Assembly: GCA_964515335.1 (NCBI GenBank) | Contig: CAZETS010000026.1 | Span: 1 to 64,000 of the forward strand | DNA from: TMED88 sp964515335 | Lineage (GTDB): Bacteria; Myxococcota_A; UBA9160; UBA4427 | Direction: 5' to 3' | Length of the DNA stretch: 64,000 bases | Shown: positions 15,112 through 30,100 of the stretch, one piece after another | How positions within the stretch are numbered: the stretch's first letter is position 1 | Layout of the letters: each line of letters begins with the position of its first letter | Notes under the pieces: generated by a model | Seen by the model: the letters and a program-made list of their open reading frames with translations, nothing else | What the model was told of the DNA's origin: nothing | Databases searched by the model: none | Position numbers and translations under genes: made by a program

Positions 15112-18100
15112 ATGATCCAACCCGAGCGCAAGCATACGGCCGTACTGGGCGGCACGAGGCTTCTCGTGCTGGCCGGGCTCGCGCTCGCGTCGTTGCTGCT
15201 GCCCGCCGGTCGCGCCTCGGCCCAGATCCCGGGCGACTGCCAGAGCGAGCTCAACGCCGCCAACCTCGTCGACAACGACTTCGGGGCGAGCTTCTGCGAG
15301 CTGTGCTCGACCGGCACGATTCGCATCGTCGTCCAGAACTCGATCGACTCGTCGGACGACATCGGTCTCTCGCGGCTCGTCGTCACCGAAGACTTGCAGA
15401 GCTCGGGTCTGACCTACGTCCCGTTCACCACGCAGTTCCAGGGCGTGAACGTGGGGACGCCGGCCGTCGTCGAGCCGGCCGTCAGCGGCCCCAACGGTTC
15501 GATCCTCACCTGGACACTGCCGGCTGGATTCACCCTGGCCGAGCAGGGCGGAGCGCCGGGGGATTGGGAGCAGCTGATCATCACCTTCGACGTGCAGCGC
15601 CACGCGAGCCTCGGCGACGAGGGGCTGGTGTCGGCCAATCGCTCGATCGACGCGTCGGTGGACGTCGAGCCGAGCTGCGCGCCCGGCGAGACCTACACGC
15701 AGAACGACCCGGCCGGCACGCTCAGCCTGCGTGAGCCAGTGCCCAACGTCCGCAAGCGAGGCCGCAACGTCGACGCTGGCCAGGCCGGCTACACGGACAC
15801 CGTCTACGCCCACGAGGACGACGACGTCATCTGGCGCATCAGGATCCGAAACGACGGGCAGGCGCCGCTGCAGGACTTCCGGTTCACCGATTCGATGGTG
15901 CCGGGAAACTTCGTCATCCACCACGTCTGCGACAGCTCGGCGGATGCGCTGAGCGCCGCCAACGGGGGCTCGCCGGCTTCCTGCGTGGCCTTCCCGAACG
16001 TGACGAGCATCGTCGGCTTCGACGTGGCCGGCGCGTTCGGTGGCGGTGCCAATCCCTACATCGTCGCGGCGCCCGGGGCGACCCGGCACTACTACCTGAT
16101 CGGCCGCGTCACCGACTCGTGCACGAACCGCGACAACTCGGTGCTCGACGTGCAGTGGGGGTGTCAGGACGAGCCCCCCGTCGGCGGCATCGTGACGACC
16201 TCGTCGGGCTTCACCCCGGGTGACACCGAGACGCTGAACACCCTGTCGGTGCCGACGGGCGTTTCGGTGAGCGCCGCGCTCACCGGCCGCAATACCGCGC
16301 AGCCGATGGGCGCCCGCGGGCTGGTGAGCATCACGATCGACAACAACTCGGGCGGCACGATCCACGGCGGCGCGGGCGGCATCGACCTGCACGATCTGCT
16401 GCCCGCCGAGTACGTGGTCGATACCTCGGCCGGTCCGCCCACGCTCGCGATGGCGCCCGCGTACGGGAACGCCTACCCGGGCATGGTCGACACGATCGCG
16501 TGGACCAACCCGGCGGCAGGCACGGTGCCTCTCGTGACGGCGGATCCCAACGTCCCGCTGCAGAACCGCGATCTGCACTTCGTTCTGACCAGCAGCACCG
16601 TGCACCCGGATCCGCCGAACCGCAGCAACATGATCCGGCACGGCGACGTCGTGACGATCACGGTGCCGGTGGTGCTCATCGACCCCACCTACTACGACCT
16701 GACGGCGGACATCGACGTCAGGATCGAGGATCCGGCCGGCTCGCCGCCGAACACCGACCCGACGGCCAGCTTCCCGGTCAGCAACGAGCTGGAGATCTGG
16801 TTCGAGGAGTACTGCACCGGCACGCAGCACAACTTCGTCGTGACCGACAACGACACCGCACGGCCGGAGGACCTCGACGTCGACCTCGTCGGCACCGAGC
16901 TGCTATTCATCCTGACGAGCACCGGGGACCCGCTGCCGCTCACCGTGGCGCTCACCAACAACGGCGGCCACGACGCCACCGACTACGAGACGTACGTGAC
17001 CTTCGGCGAGGCGATGGTCGTGTCGACGGTGCCGTCGGGATGCGCGGTGACGACGAATCCGCCGCTGCTGCCGAATTGGCAGCTCCCGGCGACCCTGCCC
17101 GCGACGGCGTCCGTCTACCGGTGCGAGCGGGGCACGATCAGTCCCGGCGAGTGGGAGCTCTTCAACTTCGAGGTGGTGAAGAACACCGCCGCCTCCTTCG
17201 ACGACGATCTGACCTTCCGGGCCGACGTGATCGGCGAGATCGAGCTGGTCGACGGCACGCCGCTGTGGTTCCCGGCCCCGGTGGCCCGGGCCGACGGCAT
17301 CACGGACCGCGCCAACGACTACAGCATCGACGCCGTCCGGGCGCGGGTCGTCGGCTACGACCTCTTCAAGGCGCAGGCAGGGATCTGCACCGAGAACAAT
17401 CCGCCCCCCGGCTCGCCCGACGACCAGATCCAGATCGGCGAGGAGTGCACGTTCCACGTCGAGTCGGGCGGCTGGTTCGGCTTCGAGACGCCGGGGTTCA
17501 CCTACATCGCGGTCCAGAACGTCCAGGTCGTCGACCAGAACCCCGACGGGCAGGGCTACCTGCGGTCGACGGATCCGCTGTTGACGAGCACCGCCGCCAT
17601 CCAGGGCGTCTCGCTCAATCCGCCGCCGATCCAGCTCGACGACGCGTCTTTCGACTGGACGTTCAACACCGTCGTGCCGGCCGAGCGCATCACGCAGCGC
17701 GATCACTGGTTCCGCGCCGATTTCACGACCCGGCTGCTGAACGACCCGGTCGATACGGTCGCCGTCCCGAACGAGCACGCCGCGGTCAGCAGCAACGTGC
17801 TCGTCTCGACCTTCGACGCGGTCTTCCACAACCCGCTGACGGGCCTCGAGGAGCTCTACAACCTCGGCCCGAGCACCGTCGGATTCCCGAGAGAGGTCCA
17901 CCGCCGGGTCGACCTGACGGTGACCGAGCCGCGGCTGACCCTGGTGAAGGAGGTCTGCAACGAGGTCCTCTACGGCACCGGGCCGAGCTGCTCGAACTTC
18001 GTCCCCCTCGCCAACGACGGCGACGCGTTCGACACCTACGTGTACCGGGTGACGGTGACCAACGAGGCGAGCGGCGCCGGCGTCGCCCGTGCACCCGCCT

Positions 18101-21100
18101 ACGACGTGACCGTCACCCACGACTTCGACGCGACCGACATGCTCTTCGTCGATCCGCTGGCGGGGGACGGCCTCGACGACGACGCCGATGCGGCGATCGA
18201 CGCCGCCGACGCGGACGGGGAGGGCGTGGTCACCGACAACGTCACCCAGAACGGCGTCCCCGCCCAGGTGATCGCCTCGTACACGCACAGCACGGAGCTT
18301 TTGCGGATCGACGCAGGCCAGAGCCGCACCCTCTACTACCGGGTCGATCCCGACGACGACGTGGCGCCCCTGCAGGCGCTGACCAACACCGTCACGGCCA
18401 GCTACGACAGCCTCGAGGGCGATACCGGCAGCCAGAGCGCGCCGCAGGGCGCCAACGGTGAGGCGGGCGGCGCGCGGCAGTACGTTTCTGCGCCCGCCGA
18501 GGCGACGATCCAGATCATCCCGGTGGAGGTCAGCCCCAAGCGGATCACCCGCACGGCCAACACGCCGCTGGTGCCGTCGAGCCAGCCGCAGCCGGTGTCG
18601 ATCGGCGAGGAGATCGAGTTCCAGCTCGAGGCGATGATCCCCGTCGCGCAGCTGCGGAGCTTCCGGGTGCGGGACGACCTGCCCGCCGGTCTCGGCTGCT
18701 CGGAGGCGCCGGTCGTCGACCTCGGCGCGCCGCCCTACGATGCGGCGGGCTTCGTGCCGGGCGGCGTCTTCACGCCGACCTGCACCGACACCCAGGTCTT
18801 GTGGGACTTCGGTGACCAGACCGTCACGCAGGCGCCCGGGGGCGCCGCGCGGTTCGACTTCGACCTCTTCTTCGTCGCCCGGGTCGACAACGCGATCGGC
18901 AACCAGGACGGCCTGTCCATTCAGAACGGCGGCGCCGCCACGACCACCGAGGTGAGCTACATCGACGAGCTCGGCGTTTCGGTGGTGCTGCCGATCGAAG
19001 CGGCGACGGTGCTCGTCCGCGAGCCGCAGATCACGCTCAGCAAGGCGTTCTCCGTCGTGCAGGCCGATGCTGCGGACGTGCCCACGGTGACCGTCACGGC
19101 CACCAACGACGGCACGGCGACCGCCTACAACCTGCGCGTGCTCGAGGACCTGACGGGCGTCGACCTCGCGTACGTGGGCAACGTCGGAGGCGCAAACCCG
19201 CCGAGCGTCGACACCGCCACCTTCGGCGCGGAGCGGCCGCTCTTCAGCTGGGCCCCGGACGTCCCCATCGCGCCCGGTGGGTCGATCAGCTTCACCTTCG
19301 AGGTCCGGCTCGCGGATACCGTCGAGCCGCACCAGATCCTGCCCAACACGATCCAGGCCGATTGGACCTCGCTGCCCGGGGCGAGCACCGCGCTCAACTC
19401 GAGCGGCGCGATCGGCGCCGACGGCAGCGCGACCGGCATGCGGATCGGCGCGCTGCCGAACGCCGGCGATCCGCTGAACGACTACGAGGCCCAGGCGGCG
19501 GACTCCCTCGACGTGCCGCCGCTCACGGTGACGAAGACCGATCTCCAGCCGGGGCTGGCTCCGGAGATCGGCGCCCACAAGTCGTTCCGCGTCTCGCTGG
19601 CGCTGCCCGAGGGCGTCACCCGGAACGTGGTGATGACCGACCGGCTCGACAGCGGCACGGTCAGCTACGTGTTGGCCGACAACGCGGCCTTCGACGTCAG
19701 CTACGAGTTCGTCGGCATCGCGACGATCAACGGCCAGCCGCCGGGTGAGGGCGCGCTCGGCGCGGTTCCGGCCGACGGGGCGAGCGGAGCCGCCGTCTGG
19801 AGCATCGGCGACGTCGTGACCGTGACCGAGGACGACATCGCCGCGGCGGCGGTCAGTCCCGAGATCCGCATCACGTACTTCGCGCGCATCCACAACGACC
19901 TCGTCACCGACGCCGGCGATTCGCTGCAGAACGGTGCACTGCTGAACTACACGAACGGCGAGACCGGCCTGACGGAGGCGTACACCGACGCGCCCGCCGC
20001 CGTGGTGGCCATCGAGCCGAGCCTGACGGCGACGAAGACGCTGGCCAACGTGACCGCGGGCAAAGCCGCCGGCGACCCGCCGGCCTTCAACGACACGCTC
20101 GAGTACGTGGTGACGATCGTCAACAACGGCACGGCGATCGCTCACGACGTGAACGTCGTCGACACGCTGCCGCCCGAACTCACGCTGACCGCCGGCTTCA
20201 CGCCGACGGCGACGGTCAACACGGTGCCGGTGGCCGGGTTCGTGCCGACTCCCGTCGGTGCGCCGGCGGGCCCGCTCGTCTGGGGTGCCGGCAACGGCGA
20301 CGAGAGCCTGGACGTCCCGCCCGGCGGGTTCCTCGACCTGACGTATCGCGTCGTGGTCTCGACGCCGATCCCCGACCCGGACGTGCTCGAGAACCGCGTC
20401 TGGGTCGACTGGACGTCGCTCGACGCGGCCAGCGTCCACGAGCGGACGGGGGCGGGCTGCCCGACCACGACGCCGCCCGACGACTACTGCTTCGGCCCTG
20501 CAATCGCGAGCGGCGTGGCCCAGCCGGTTGCGGCTCCCGACCCGACCCTCAAGCAGAACACGCAGGCGACGGCGTCGATCGGCGAGGCGTTCGCCTACCG
20601 GATCACGATTCCGGCGACCCCGTACGCGTTCCCGATCTACGATCTCCAGATCCACGACGACCTGACTGCCTCGGCGGCCAACCTGCGCTTCGTCTCGGTC
20701 GCGAAGGTCTCCGGCAGTGGGACCTGGACCCCCGCCAATACCGGCACCCCGACGAATCTCGTCATCGAGGGTGCCGGCGCCGGCATCGACGTTCCGGCGG
20801 GCGAGCAGATCGTCCTCGACGTGACGGTCGTCCTCGAGGACACGCCGACGAACGTCGCCGGACTGACGTTCACCAACACGGCGTCGTACCTCTACAACTG
20901 GATCGACGGCGACCCCACCAGTCAGCGGCCGGGCCTGCCCAGCACCACGGCGCCGATGACGATCGTGGGCCCGAACCCCATCCACATGGACAAGCGCGGG
21001 CCGGCGCAGATGACGATCGGCGCACCGGCGACGTTCACCCTGGACGTCCACAACACCGGCGGTGGCGCGGCGTACGACATGACGATCACCGACCAGCTGC

Positions 21101-24100
21101 CCGACGGTCCGACCGGCGGGATGTGCGACGTGGCGCCCGCGGCGTTCACCGCGCAGGTCTTCGCCGCCGACGGTGTCACGCCGGTCTCGGCGCCGCTGGC
21201 CGAGGGCACGGACTTCGCCACGGCCTACCAGGGGCCGCCCACCTGCCGTTTCACCGTGGTCACGCAGACGCCGGCAGCGGCGATCGGGCCCGATCAGCGC
21301 CTGATCGTTACCTACCAGAGCGAGCTCGACCCGGACACCCAGGACGCCGTGGTGCTGACGAACGTGGCCGGCGCGACCGAGTGGTTCAGCGCGCCGAATC
21401 CCGACCGCCGGCAGTACACCGGCGTGTTGACGGACGGAACGCCCGGCGTGCTCGATCACGAGGACGCGTCGACGACGGCCTCGGCGTTGCCGCAGCTGCG
21501 CTTCGAGAAGACCGTCACGAACGTGACCAGCGGCGCCAGCCCGGCGCTGACCGCGCAGCCCGGAGAGACGCTGCGCTATCGGCTCGAGGTGGAGAACCTC
21601 GGCACGGTCGCCGTCGCGAGCTTCTCGCTCTACGACGAGCTCGACCGGCTGAACCCGTCCGCCTTCTTCGTGCCCGGCACGCTGCAGCTGGTGAGCGTGC
21701 CGGCCGGCGCCGATACGAGCGGCACGAGCGCGACGGGCGGCGGCCTCGGCGGCGGCCTCGTGGACGTCGGCGGCCTCGCCCTGCCGAGCCAGGGCTCGAC
21801 GGTGGTGCTCGAGTTCGAGGTGACGCTGGCCTCGCCCCTGAGCAACGCCGCTGCGGTGACCAACCAGTCCGAGCTGCGCATCGGCGGCATCTCCTTCGCG
21901 GTCAGCGACGACCCGAACGTGAACGGCCCGGCCAGCCCGGCAGTCGCCGGCGACGAGGACCCGACCGCGCTGCTGATCCAGTCGGCGCCGGCCTTCGAGG
22001 TGCAGAAGACCTCCACCGACCTGAGCGGCGACCCGAACGTGCTGCTCGCCGGCGAGACCCTGCGCTACACGCTCACCGTCAAGAACATCGGCAACGACAA
22101 CGCGACCGACGCGACCCTGCGGGACCAGATCCCGGTCAATGCCCGCTACGTGGCCGGCAGCACGAGGTTGAACGGCACGCCGGTCGCCGACCTGTCGGGC
22201 GGCGTACCGGCGCTGGCCGGGGGCATCCTCGTCTACGCCCCCGAAGACCCGACGCCGGGCGCGATGCGCGCCGATCCGGACCCCGCCGCGGCGAACGTCG
22301 CCACCGTCGAGTTCGACGTGATCGTCGATCCGGGCCTTCCCGACGGCACCGTCATCTCGAACCAGGGCTTCGTGAGCGCCGTCGCCGGGGGCGTCGTCGA
22401 CCAGCCTTCCGACGACCCCGCCACGCCCGTCCCCGACGACCCCACCCGCAACGTGGTCGGCAATCTGCCGCTGATCTTCGCCGCCAAGGACGCCGCGCTG
22501 CAGGTCGATCTCGGCACGCCGGGTGTCGTGGATCCGGGGGACGTCGTCCGGTACACGATCACCATCCGCAACAGCGGCGCCATCCCGGCGACCAACGCGG
22601 TGCTCAGCGACGCGGTGCCGGCGAACACCAGCTACGTGGCCGACTCGGTCACGCTCAACGGTCTTCCCGCCGGCCGGCCCGACGGGGGTGTCTCTCCGCT
22701 GATCGCAGGCATCCCGGTCGGCTCGGCCGACCTGACGCCGCCGCTTCCCGGCGCGGGCATGGGGACGATCTCCGCGGGCCAGACCGCCGTGGTGACGTTC
22801 GACCTCCAGGTGGGCGCGGGCGTTCCGGCCGGCACGATCATCAGCAACCAGGCGCTCGTCAGCAGTGCCGAGCTGCCGAATCTGCTGACCGACGGCGACG
22901 GCAACCCGGCTACCGGGCCGGAGCCGACGATCGTGGTCGTGGGGGCCGGTCAGCAGCTCGTCGTCACGAAGTCGGTGGCGGTGGTGGGAGGCGGCGCGGC
23001 GGCCGCCGGCGCCCAGCTCGAGTACCTGGTGCGCGTCACGAACGTGGCCACCACGCCGGCCACGAACGTCGTGATCACCGACGACCTCGATCTGCCGGTC
23101 GCCAATCAGCTGGTCTACGTCCCGGGCTCCGCGACCCTGAACGGGCTGCCCACCGGAGTCACGCTGGCGGGCTCGTTGATCACGGCCGACTACTCGACCA
23201 CCCACGGTCCGCTCGCGCCCGGGCAGTCGATCGTCCTGCGCTTCCTGGCCGGCATCGAGCCGAGCCTCGCGATCGGCACGACGATCACGAACGAGGGCAC
23301 GGTCAGCTGGAACAACCCGCCGCAGACCGACAGCGCGAGAGTCTCCCTGGACGTCGGCGGCATGCCGGGCGTCGGCCTGCTCAGTGGCGCGTTCTGGCAC
23401 GATGCGGACTTCGATCTCGCGCAGGGCGCAGGCGAGCGCAGCCTGGCCGGCTGGACGGTCGAGCTGCAGCGCAACGGCCAGGTCGTCCACAGCGTCCTCA
23501 CGGACGCCGCCGGCGCCTACCAGATCGCCGGCGTCGTGCCGAACGACGTGAACGGTGACCAGTACGCGCTGCGCTTCCTGGCGCCCGGCGCCGGCGCCAG
23601 CACCGCGGCACTCGGCCGGGCCGACTCACCCTCGCCGTTCATCAACGAGCCGCAGGCCATCACGAATCTCGTGGTGCCGTCCGGCAGCAACCTGCTGGGC
23701 CTGAACCTACCGATCCAGCCGAACGGCGTCGTCTACGACTCGGTGCAGCGCCTGCCGATCGCCGGCGCGACCGTGCGCCTGCTGAACGCCAGCAGCGGGT
23801 CGCCGCTGCCGGCGGCCTGCTTCGACGATCCCGTCCAGCAGGGCCAGGTGACGCTCCCGGACGGCCACTACAAGCTCGACCTGAACTTCTCGGACCCGGC
23901 CTGCCCGAGCGGCGGCAGCTACGTGATCGACGTCTCCGGCGCCGCCGCGGGCTACGGCAGTGGGGTCTCCGGCATCATCCCGCCGATCACCGACGGCTCG
24001 ACGACGCCGCTCTCGGTGCCGACCTGCCCGGGCACCGGAAGCGACGCCGTTCCGGCAACCGCGCTGCACTGCGAGGTGCAGGCTACCGAGGCCGCGCCGC

Positions 24101-27100
24101 CGTCGTCGGTCGCCGCGCGGGCGCCGGGCACCGACTTCCACACCCACCTTTTGCTCGACTCCAGCCAGCAGCCCGGCTCGGCGCAGGTCTTCAACAACCA
24201 CCTCGCCCTCGATCCGGTGCAGAACGCGGCGGTCGCGATCACCAAGACGACGCCCCAGACGAACGTCGTGCTCGGCCAGCTCGTCCCGTACGAGATCACG
24301 ATCAGCAACCAGGTCAGCGTCGACCTGCTCGACCTGACCGTGGTGGACCGGTATCCGGCGGGCTTCCGCTACGTGCCCGGATCGGCGCGCATCGACGGCG
24401 TTCCGACCGAGCCCGCGGCCGCTGGGCGCGAGCTCAGCTGGGCCGGAGTGGGTGTCGCCGCTTCCGGCAGCCGCACGCTGCAGCTGTTGCTCGGTGTCGG
24501 CGCCGGCGTGGGCGAGGGCGAGTACATGAACCGGGCGCAGGTCGTGAGCGGCGTCGGCAACGTGGCGCTTTCGGGCGAGGCGACGGCGACGGTGCGGGTC
24601 GTGCCCGATCCCGACTTCGCCTGTACCGACGTCTTCGGCAAGGTGTTCGACGATGCCGATCGCGACGGTGTCCAGGACCGGGGCGAGCGGGGTCTTCAGG
24701 GCGTGCGCCTCGTGACGCCGCGCGGACTGGTGGCGACCACCGACGAGCACGGCCGCTACCACATCACCTGCGCGATCGTTCCCCACCCCGACCGCGGCAG
24801 CAACATGGTGCTCAAGCTCGACGACCGCTCGCTGCCGACGGGCTACCGCCTCTCGACCCGGCAGACGCAGGTCAAGCGGGCCACCCGCGGCAAGGCGCTG
24901 CGCATGAACTACGCCGCTTCGGTCCATCGAGTGGTGGGACTCGACCTCGCGGACGCCGTGTTCGAGCCCGGCACGACGGAGATGCGCGCGCAGTGGCAGC
25001 CGCGCGTCGACCGGCTGCTCGAGCAGCTCGAGGCCGCCCCGTCGACGCTTCGGCTGTCCTACGTGGCCGACGTCGAGGACGAGCGGCTCGTCGAGCGGCG
25101 ACTCGCCGCCGTCAAGAGGCAGGTCGCGGATGCCTGGAAGGCGAAGCACGACGATCCGCTCGAGATCGAGCCCGAGGTCTACTGGCGGCGCGGCGCTCCG
25201 GTGGGTGGCGGCTCGGTTCGCGTGCCGAGCTTCGACACCTGGACGCCGCTCGGTCCGGCGGGCTTCGGCGCAGCCGGCTCGGTCGACGTGGCGCCGGGTG
25301 AAGCCACCGAGCGGATCCTCCCGCCCGACCAGACGCCCACGCCGTGGACCCAGGACCCGGAGCAGCTCGCCACCGAGCTGGCGGATCGGGTAGAGGAGCG
25401 CCGCGTCGTACGCGAATCGGCCGAGACCGTCAAGCTCAAGAACGTCGTGCCGCCGATCCGCTTCGAGTCGGGCGTCCACCGGATCCCGCCGAGCACCGTC
25501 GCGCAGCTCCGCGAGCGGCTCGACGGCATGCAGGATCTCGCGAACGTCCGGCTGCACCTGGTGGGGCACGCCGACGACCGCCCGCTCTCGCCGGCGATCG
25601 CCGCCGAGTACGGCGACAACGCCGGTCTGTCGCGCGAGCGGGCGGGCGAGGCGGCCGAGCTCGTGCAGGCGGCGCTGGATCTGCCCGCCGAGTCGATCTC
25701 CTTCTCGTGGAAGGGCGAGGGCGAGCCCATCGCTTCGAACGCGACCGAAGAGGGCCGGCGCCTGAACCGCCGGGTCGAGGTGGAGATCTGGTACGACGAG
25801 ATGGCGGCCGAGTCGGCGGTCGAGGAGTTCGTGGTCGAACAGGACTGGAAGCGCGTGAAGGTCTGCCGCGTCGAGACCGTCTGCAAGATGCGCTTCCTCG
25901 AAGGCCACGAGCGGCGGGCGCGGGTGAAGAACCTGGTTGCGCCGCTGCAGATCGACGGCACCAACGCCCGCCTCGAAGCCGAATTCGCCCAGGACATTGC
26001 CCGGGCGCTGTACGACCTGCGCGGCAAGCAGGACGTGAGCGTGAAGTTCGTCGGCTACACCGACGACGCGCCGCTCGAAGGCCGTGCCAAGCGCATCTAC
26101 GGTACGCACCTCGCGCTCTCGAAGGCGACGGCGCGCCGCATCTCACTGGCCGTTCGCGAGGCCCTCGCGTTGCCGGCCGACGCCGTTGCGAGCGACGGTC
26201 GCGGCGCCACTCGGCCGCTTGCCTCGAACGAGACGAAGCGCGGCCGCGCGCTCAATAGCCGCATCGAGGTGGAGTTCTGGTACGACGACCCGCTGCAGGA
26301 GCTGCCCGACGAGCCGCAGCTGTGCCCGGAGTCGGCCGATGAGTCGCTGGTGACGCGCGTCTATGACCCGCCGTGGGGAACGATCGCGCGGCTGCCGATC
26401 GAGTCGGGCGACCCGGTGGTGCCGGCCGACTACGCCGATCTGCTGCTCCGGGCGATGGGCGACGTGGCCGCCAGACAGAACGTGCGGCTGCGCTTCATCG
26501 GCTACACGAACAACGAACGACTCGATCGCCGCACCGCGATGGTGTACGGCGACGACATCGGCCTCTCGGTGGCGCGCGCGCGGCGGACCAGGGCGCTCAT
26601 CCAGGAGCAGCTCGGGCTCGCGGACGAGCAGACCGAGCACGAGGGGCGCGGCTTCGTCCACTCGAAGGACGTCGTCAACGGCGGCTTCATCCAGGGCGAC
26701 ACGTCCTACGTGGAGGTGCAGGTCGTCTACGACGAGCCGGCGCTGGTCGACGACTACGAGGGCGTGGAGATCACGCGCATCACCCGCGAGCTGAAGCCGA
26801 AGGATCCGCTCGCCCTCAACCTGATGCGCATCACCGTGGACGGCGAGCCCGTCGACGACCCCGGCCGCAGCTCGGCCGACATCCAGCGCTGCACCGACGT
26901 CGCCCTCGAGCGGGCCGACATCCGCTTCCGCTTCGACGACCTCGAGACGAGTCCGCGGCTGAGTGTCGCCTCGGACGTCGCGGCTGTCGGGGCGGCGAGC
27001 GTCGATGGAGGAAAATCGGGCACTTCCGAGGTCCGGTTCGAGATGTACACGAACTACGGGCAGTTCATCGAGCGGGGCGAGGTGCGCGTCTTCGAGCGCG

Positions 27101-30100
27101 CCGCGTCGCTGCGGTCGGAGCCGCTCGCGGTGGCCGAGGTGGGCCTCGGCGGCCTCGCGGTCTGGCGCCCGGAGGCCGAGCGGCTCGCCGGCCCGGTTCG
27201 CGAGCTGAAGTTCGTGCTGCGGGTCTACGACGCGACGGGCCGCTTCGACGAGACCGCGCCCCAGTCGCTCTGGCTCGTCCGGGAGGACGGCCGCGACGCC
27301 CCGTCGATCGCCGAGGCCGCGCCGGCGAACGGGCTCGAGGCGAGCGAGGCGGGCAGCGCGAGTGAGCTCGACGCAGGCTACGGCGAGAGCGAGCTGGCCA
27401 CACGCAACATCGATCTCGGCGGCGCCGGCACCGTGCGCGTGGAGGGCGGTGGCGTGCCGCCGAGCCACACCGTGTGGCTGGCCGGCGAGCTGGTTCCGGT
27501 GGACGAGCAGGGTCGCTTCGTCGCCGAGGCCGTGCTGCCTTCCGGCCTGCACACGGTCGAGGTCGCCGTGCTCGACGAGGAAGGCAACGGCGAGCTCTTC
27601 CTGCGCGACCTCGAGCTCGAGTCGAGCGACTGGTTCTACGTCGGCATGGCGGACGTCACGATCGGCGGCGCCATCACGCAGGGGGCCGAGGATCAGCTGC
27701 AGGGCGCGAACGCGCCGAACGATCCCGACTCGCTCGCCGACGGCCGTCTGGCCTTCTACGTGAACGGCCGGTGGGGTGACGACTGGCGGCTCACGGCCAG
27801 TGCGGACACCCGCGAGGGGCCGCTCGAGGACATCTTCACGAACTTCCTCGACAAGTCGCCGGAGTCGCTCTTCCGCCGCATGGATTCGGACTACTTCCTC
27901 CCGACCTACGGCGACGACGCAACCGTCGAGGAGACGGCGCCGACGATGGGCAAGTTCTACGCGAAGCTCAGCCGGGACGACGACCACGCCATGTGGGGGA
28001 ACTTCAAGGTCGGCTACCGGGACAACGAGCTGGCTCTGGTCGAACGCGGCCTCTACGGCGGAAACGTCCACTACCAGACCGACGCCACGACGAGCTTCGG
28101 CGAGCGCCGGGTGGTGGTCGACGGCTTCGTGGCGGATCCCGGCACCGTGCCCGCCCGCGAGGAGTTCCGCGGCACGGGCGGCTCGCTCTACTACCTGCGG
28201 CACCGCGACGTGTTGATGGGTTCGGATCGGCTGCGCGTCGAGCTGCGCGACAAGGACTCGGGGCTGGTGACGGCCGTCGTTCCGCTGAGCCCCGACCTCG
28301 ACTACGACATCGATTACATCCAGGGCCGCGTCCTGCTGAACGAGCCGGTGTCGTCCATCGCCGCCGACCAGCTGCTCGTGCGGAGCAGCGGGCTCAGCGG
28401 AAACGAGGCGTGGCTCGTCGTTCAGTACGAGTACGCGCCGGGCCTCCAGGAGCTCGACGCACTCGCGATCGGCGGAGAAGGGCACGTCTGGCTGGGCGAC
28501 GTCTTCAAGCTGGGCGCCACCGCCTACCGCAACGCCGAGGACGGTGTTGCCGAGAGCGGCCTGTACGCGGGAAGCCTCGTCGCCCGGAAGAGCACGGACA
28601 CCTGGGTGAAGGCCCAGGCGGGCTGGAGCAGCGGGCTCGTGACGGACTCGTTCGGCTCGGCCGACGGCGGCTTCGAATTCTCGGATCTCACGGCTCCGGT
28701 CGCAAACAACCGCGGCGCGCTCGGGTACCGGGCTGACGCGAGCCTCGGCTTCGGCGATCTCGTCCCGAACGCCCAGGGCCGCCTGTCGCTCTACTACCAG
28801 CGGCTCGAGGCGGGCTACTCGGCGCCGGGCCTGGCGGCCGCGACCGACACCGAGCAGTACGGTGGACGGCTCGACCTGCCGCTCGCCGACGTCCTGCGGG
28901 TGAGGGCCAAGGCCGACCGGCTCGTCGAGGACCGGGGCCTCGAGACGAACACGCAGGAGGTCGACGTCGAATACCGGCTCACCGAGCAGGTGGCGCTCTC
29001 TGCCGGCGTTCGCAACGACGACCGCGAGGACGGATCGCCGATGGTGCCGGTCACGCAGGAGACGGGCGGGCGCACCGATGCGGTCGTGCAGGGCAGCTTC
29101 GACTCGCTCGGCGATTGGCGGACCTACGGCTTCGCCCAGGCGACGCTGCGCACGGACGGAACGCGCGAGGAGAACCACCGCGGCGGTGTCGGCGGCTCGT
29201 ACAGGATCAACGACCGGCTGCTCGTCGACGGCGAGGTGTCCTACGGAAGCACCGGTCCGGCGGTGCGCGTCGGCAGCGAGTTCCAGGAGTCGGCGGTGAC
29301 CCGGCGCTACCTCAACTACGCGCTCGACAACGAGCGCGGGCTCGACGGCGCCCACGCGCGACAAGGCAATCTCGTCAGCGGCGCACGCACACGCCTCTCC
29401 GACAGCGCCAGCGTCTACCAGGAGGATCGCCTCCAGCACGAGTCCGCCAAGAAGGGCCTCAGCCGCGCCATGGGGATGGAGTGGTCGCCGAGCGAGCGCT
29501 GGACGCTCGGCGCCGACTGGGAGACCGGCACGCTGATCGACCGCCAGACCTATGCCCAGACCCGCCGCAACGCGGGCGGCGGCCGCGTCAGCTATCGCTT
29601 CGATTCGCTCTTCGTCTCGAGCGGCATCGAGTACCGATCCGACGAGACGGAGCAGAGCGACGGGGTCTGGACGGATCGCACCACCTGGCTCTTCCGCAAC
29701 AGCCTGCGGCTGCAGCTGAGCGAGGATTGGCGTCTGCTCGGCAAGCTCAACCACTCGTTCAGCGACAGCTCGATGGGCGCCTTCTTCGACGGCGGGTACA
29801 CCGAAGGTGTCGTGGGATTCGGCTACCGCCCGATCGACCACGATCGGCTGAACGTGCTGGCGAAGTACACGTACTTCTACAACATGCCGGCGACCGACCA
29901 GGTCAACACCCAGGGCACTCCGTCGCAGTTCCTGCAGAAGAGCCACGTCGCTTCGATCGACGCCACCTACGACCTGACCGACAGCTGGACGCTCGGCGGC
30001 AAGTACGCCTACCGGCGCGGCGAGGTCAGTCTCGACCGGGTGAATCCGCAGTTCTTCGACAGTGACGCGCACCTCTTCATCGTGCGGGCCGACTACCGCT

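Noticed and set aside
16903..23490. 2,195-residue open frame on the minus strand
   Set aside because: It lies wholly inside the giant gene, is made of Arg/Val/Asp-rich low-complexity sequence and has no domain; it is a GC-bias shadow of the real frame.
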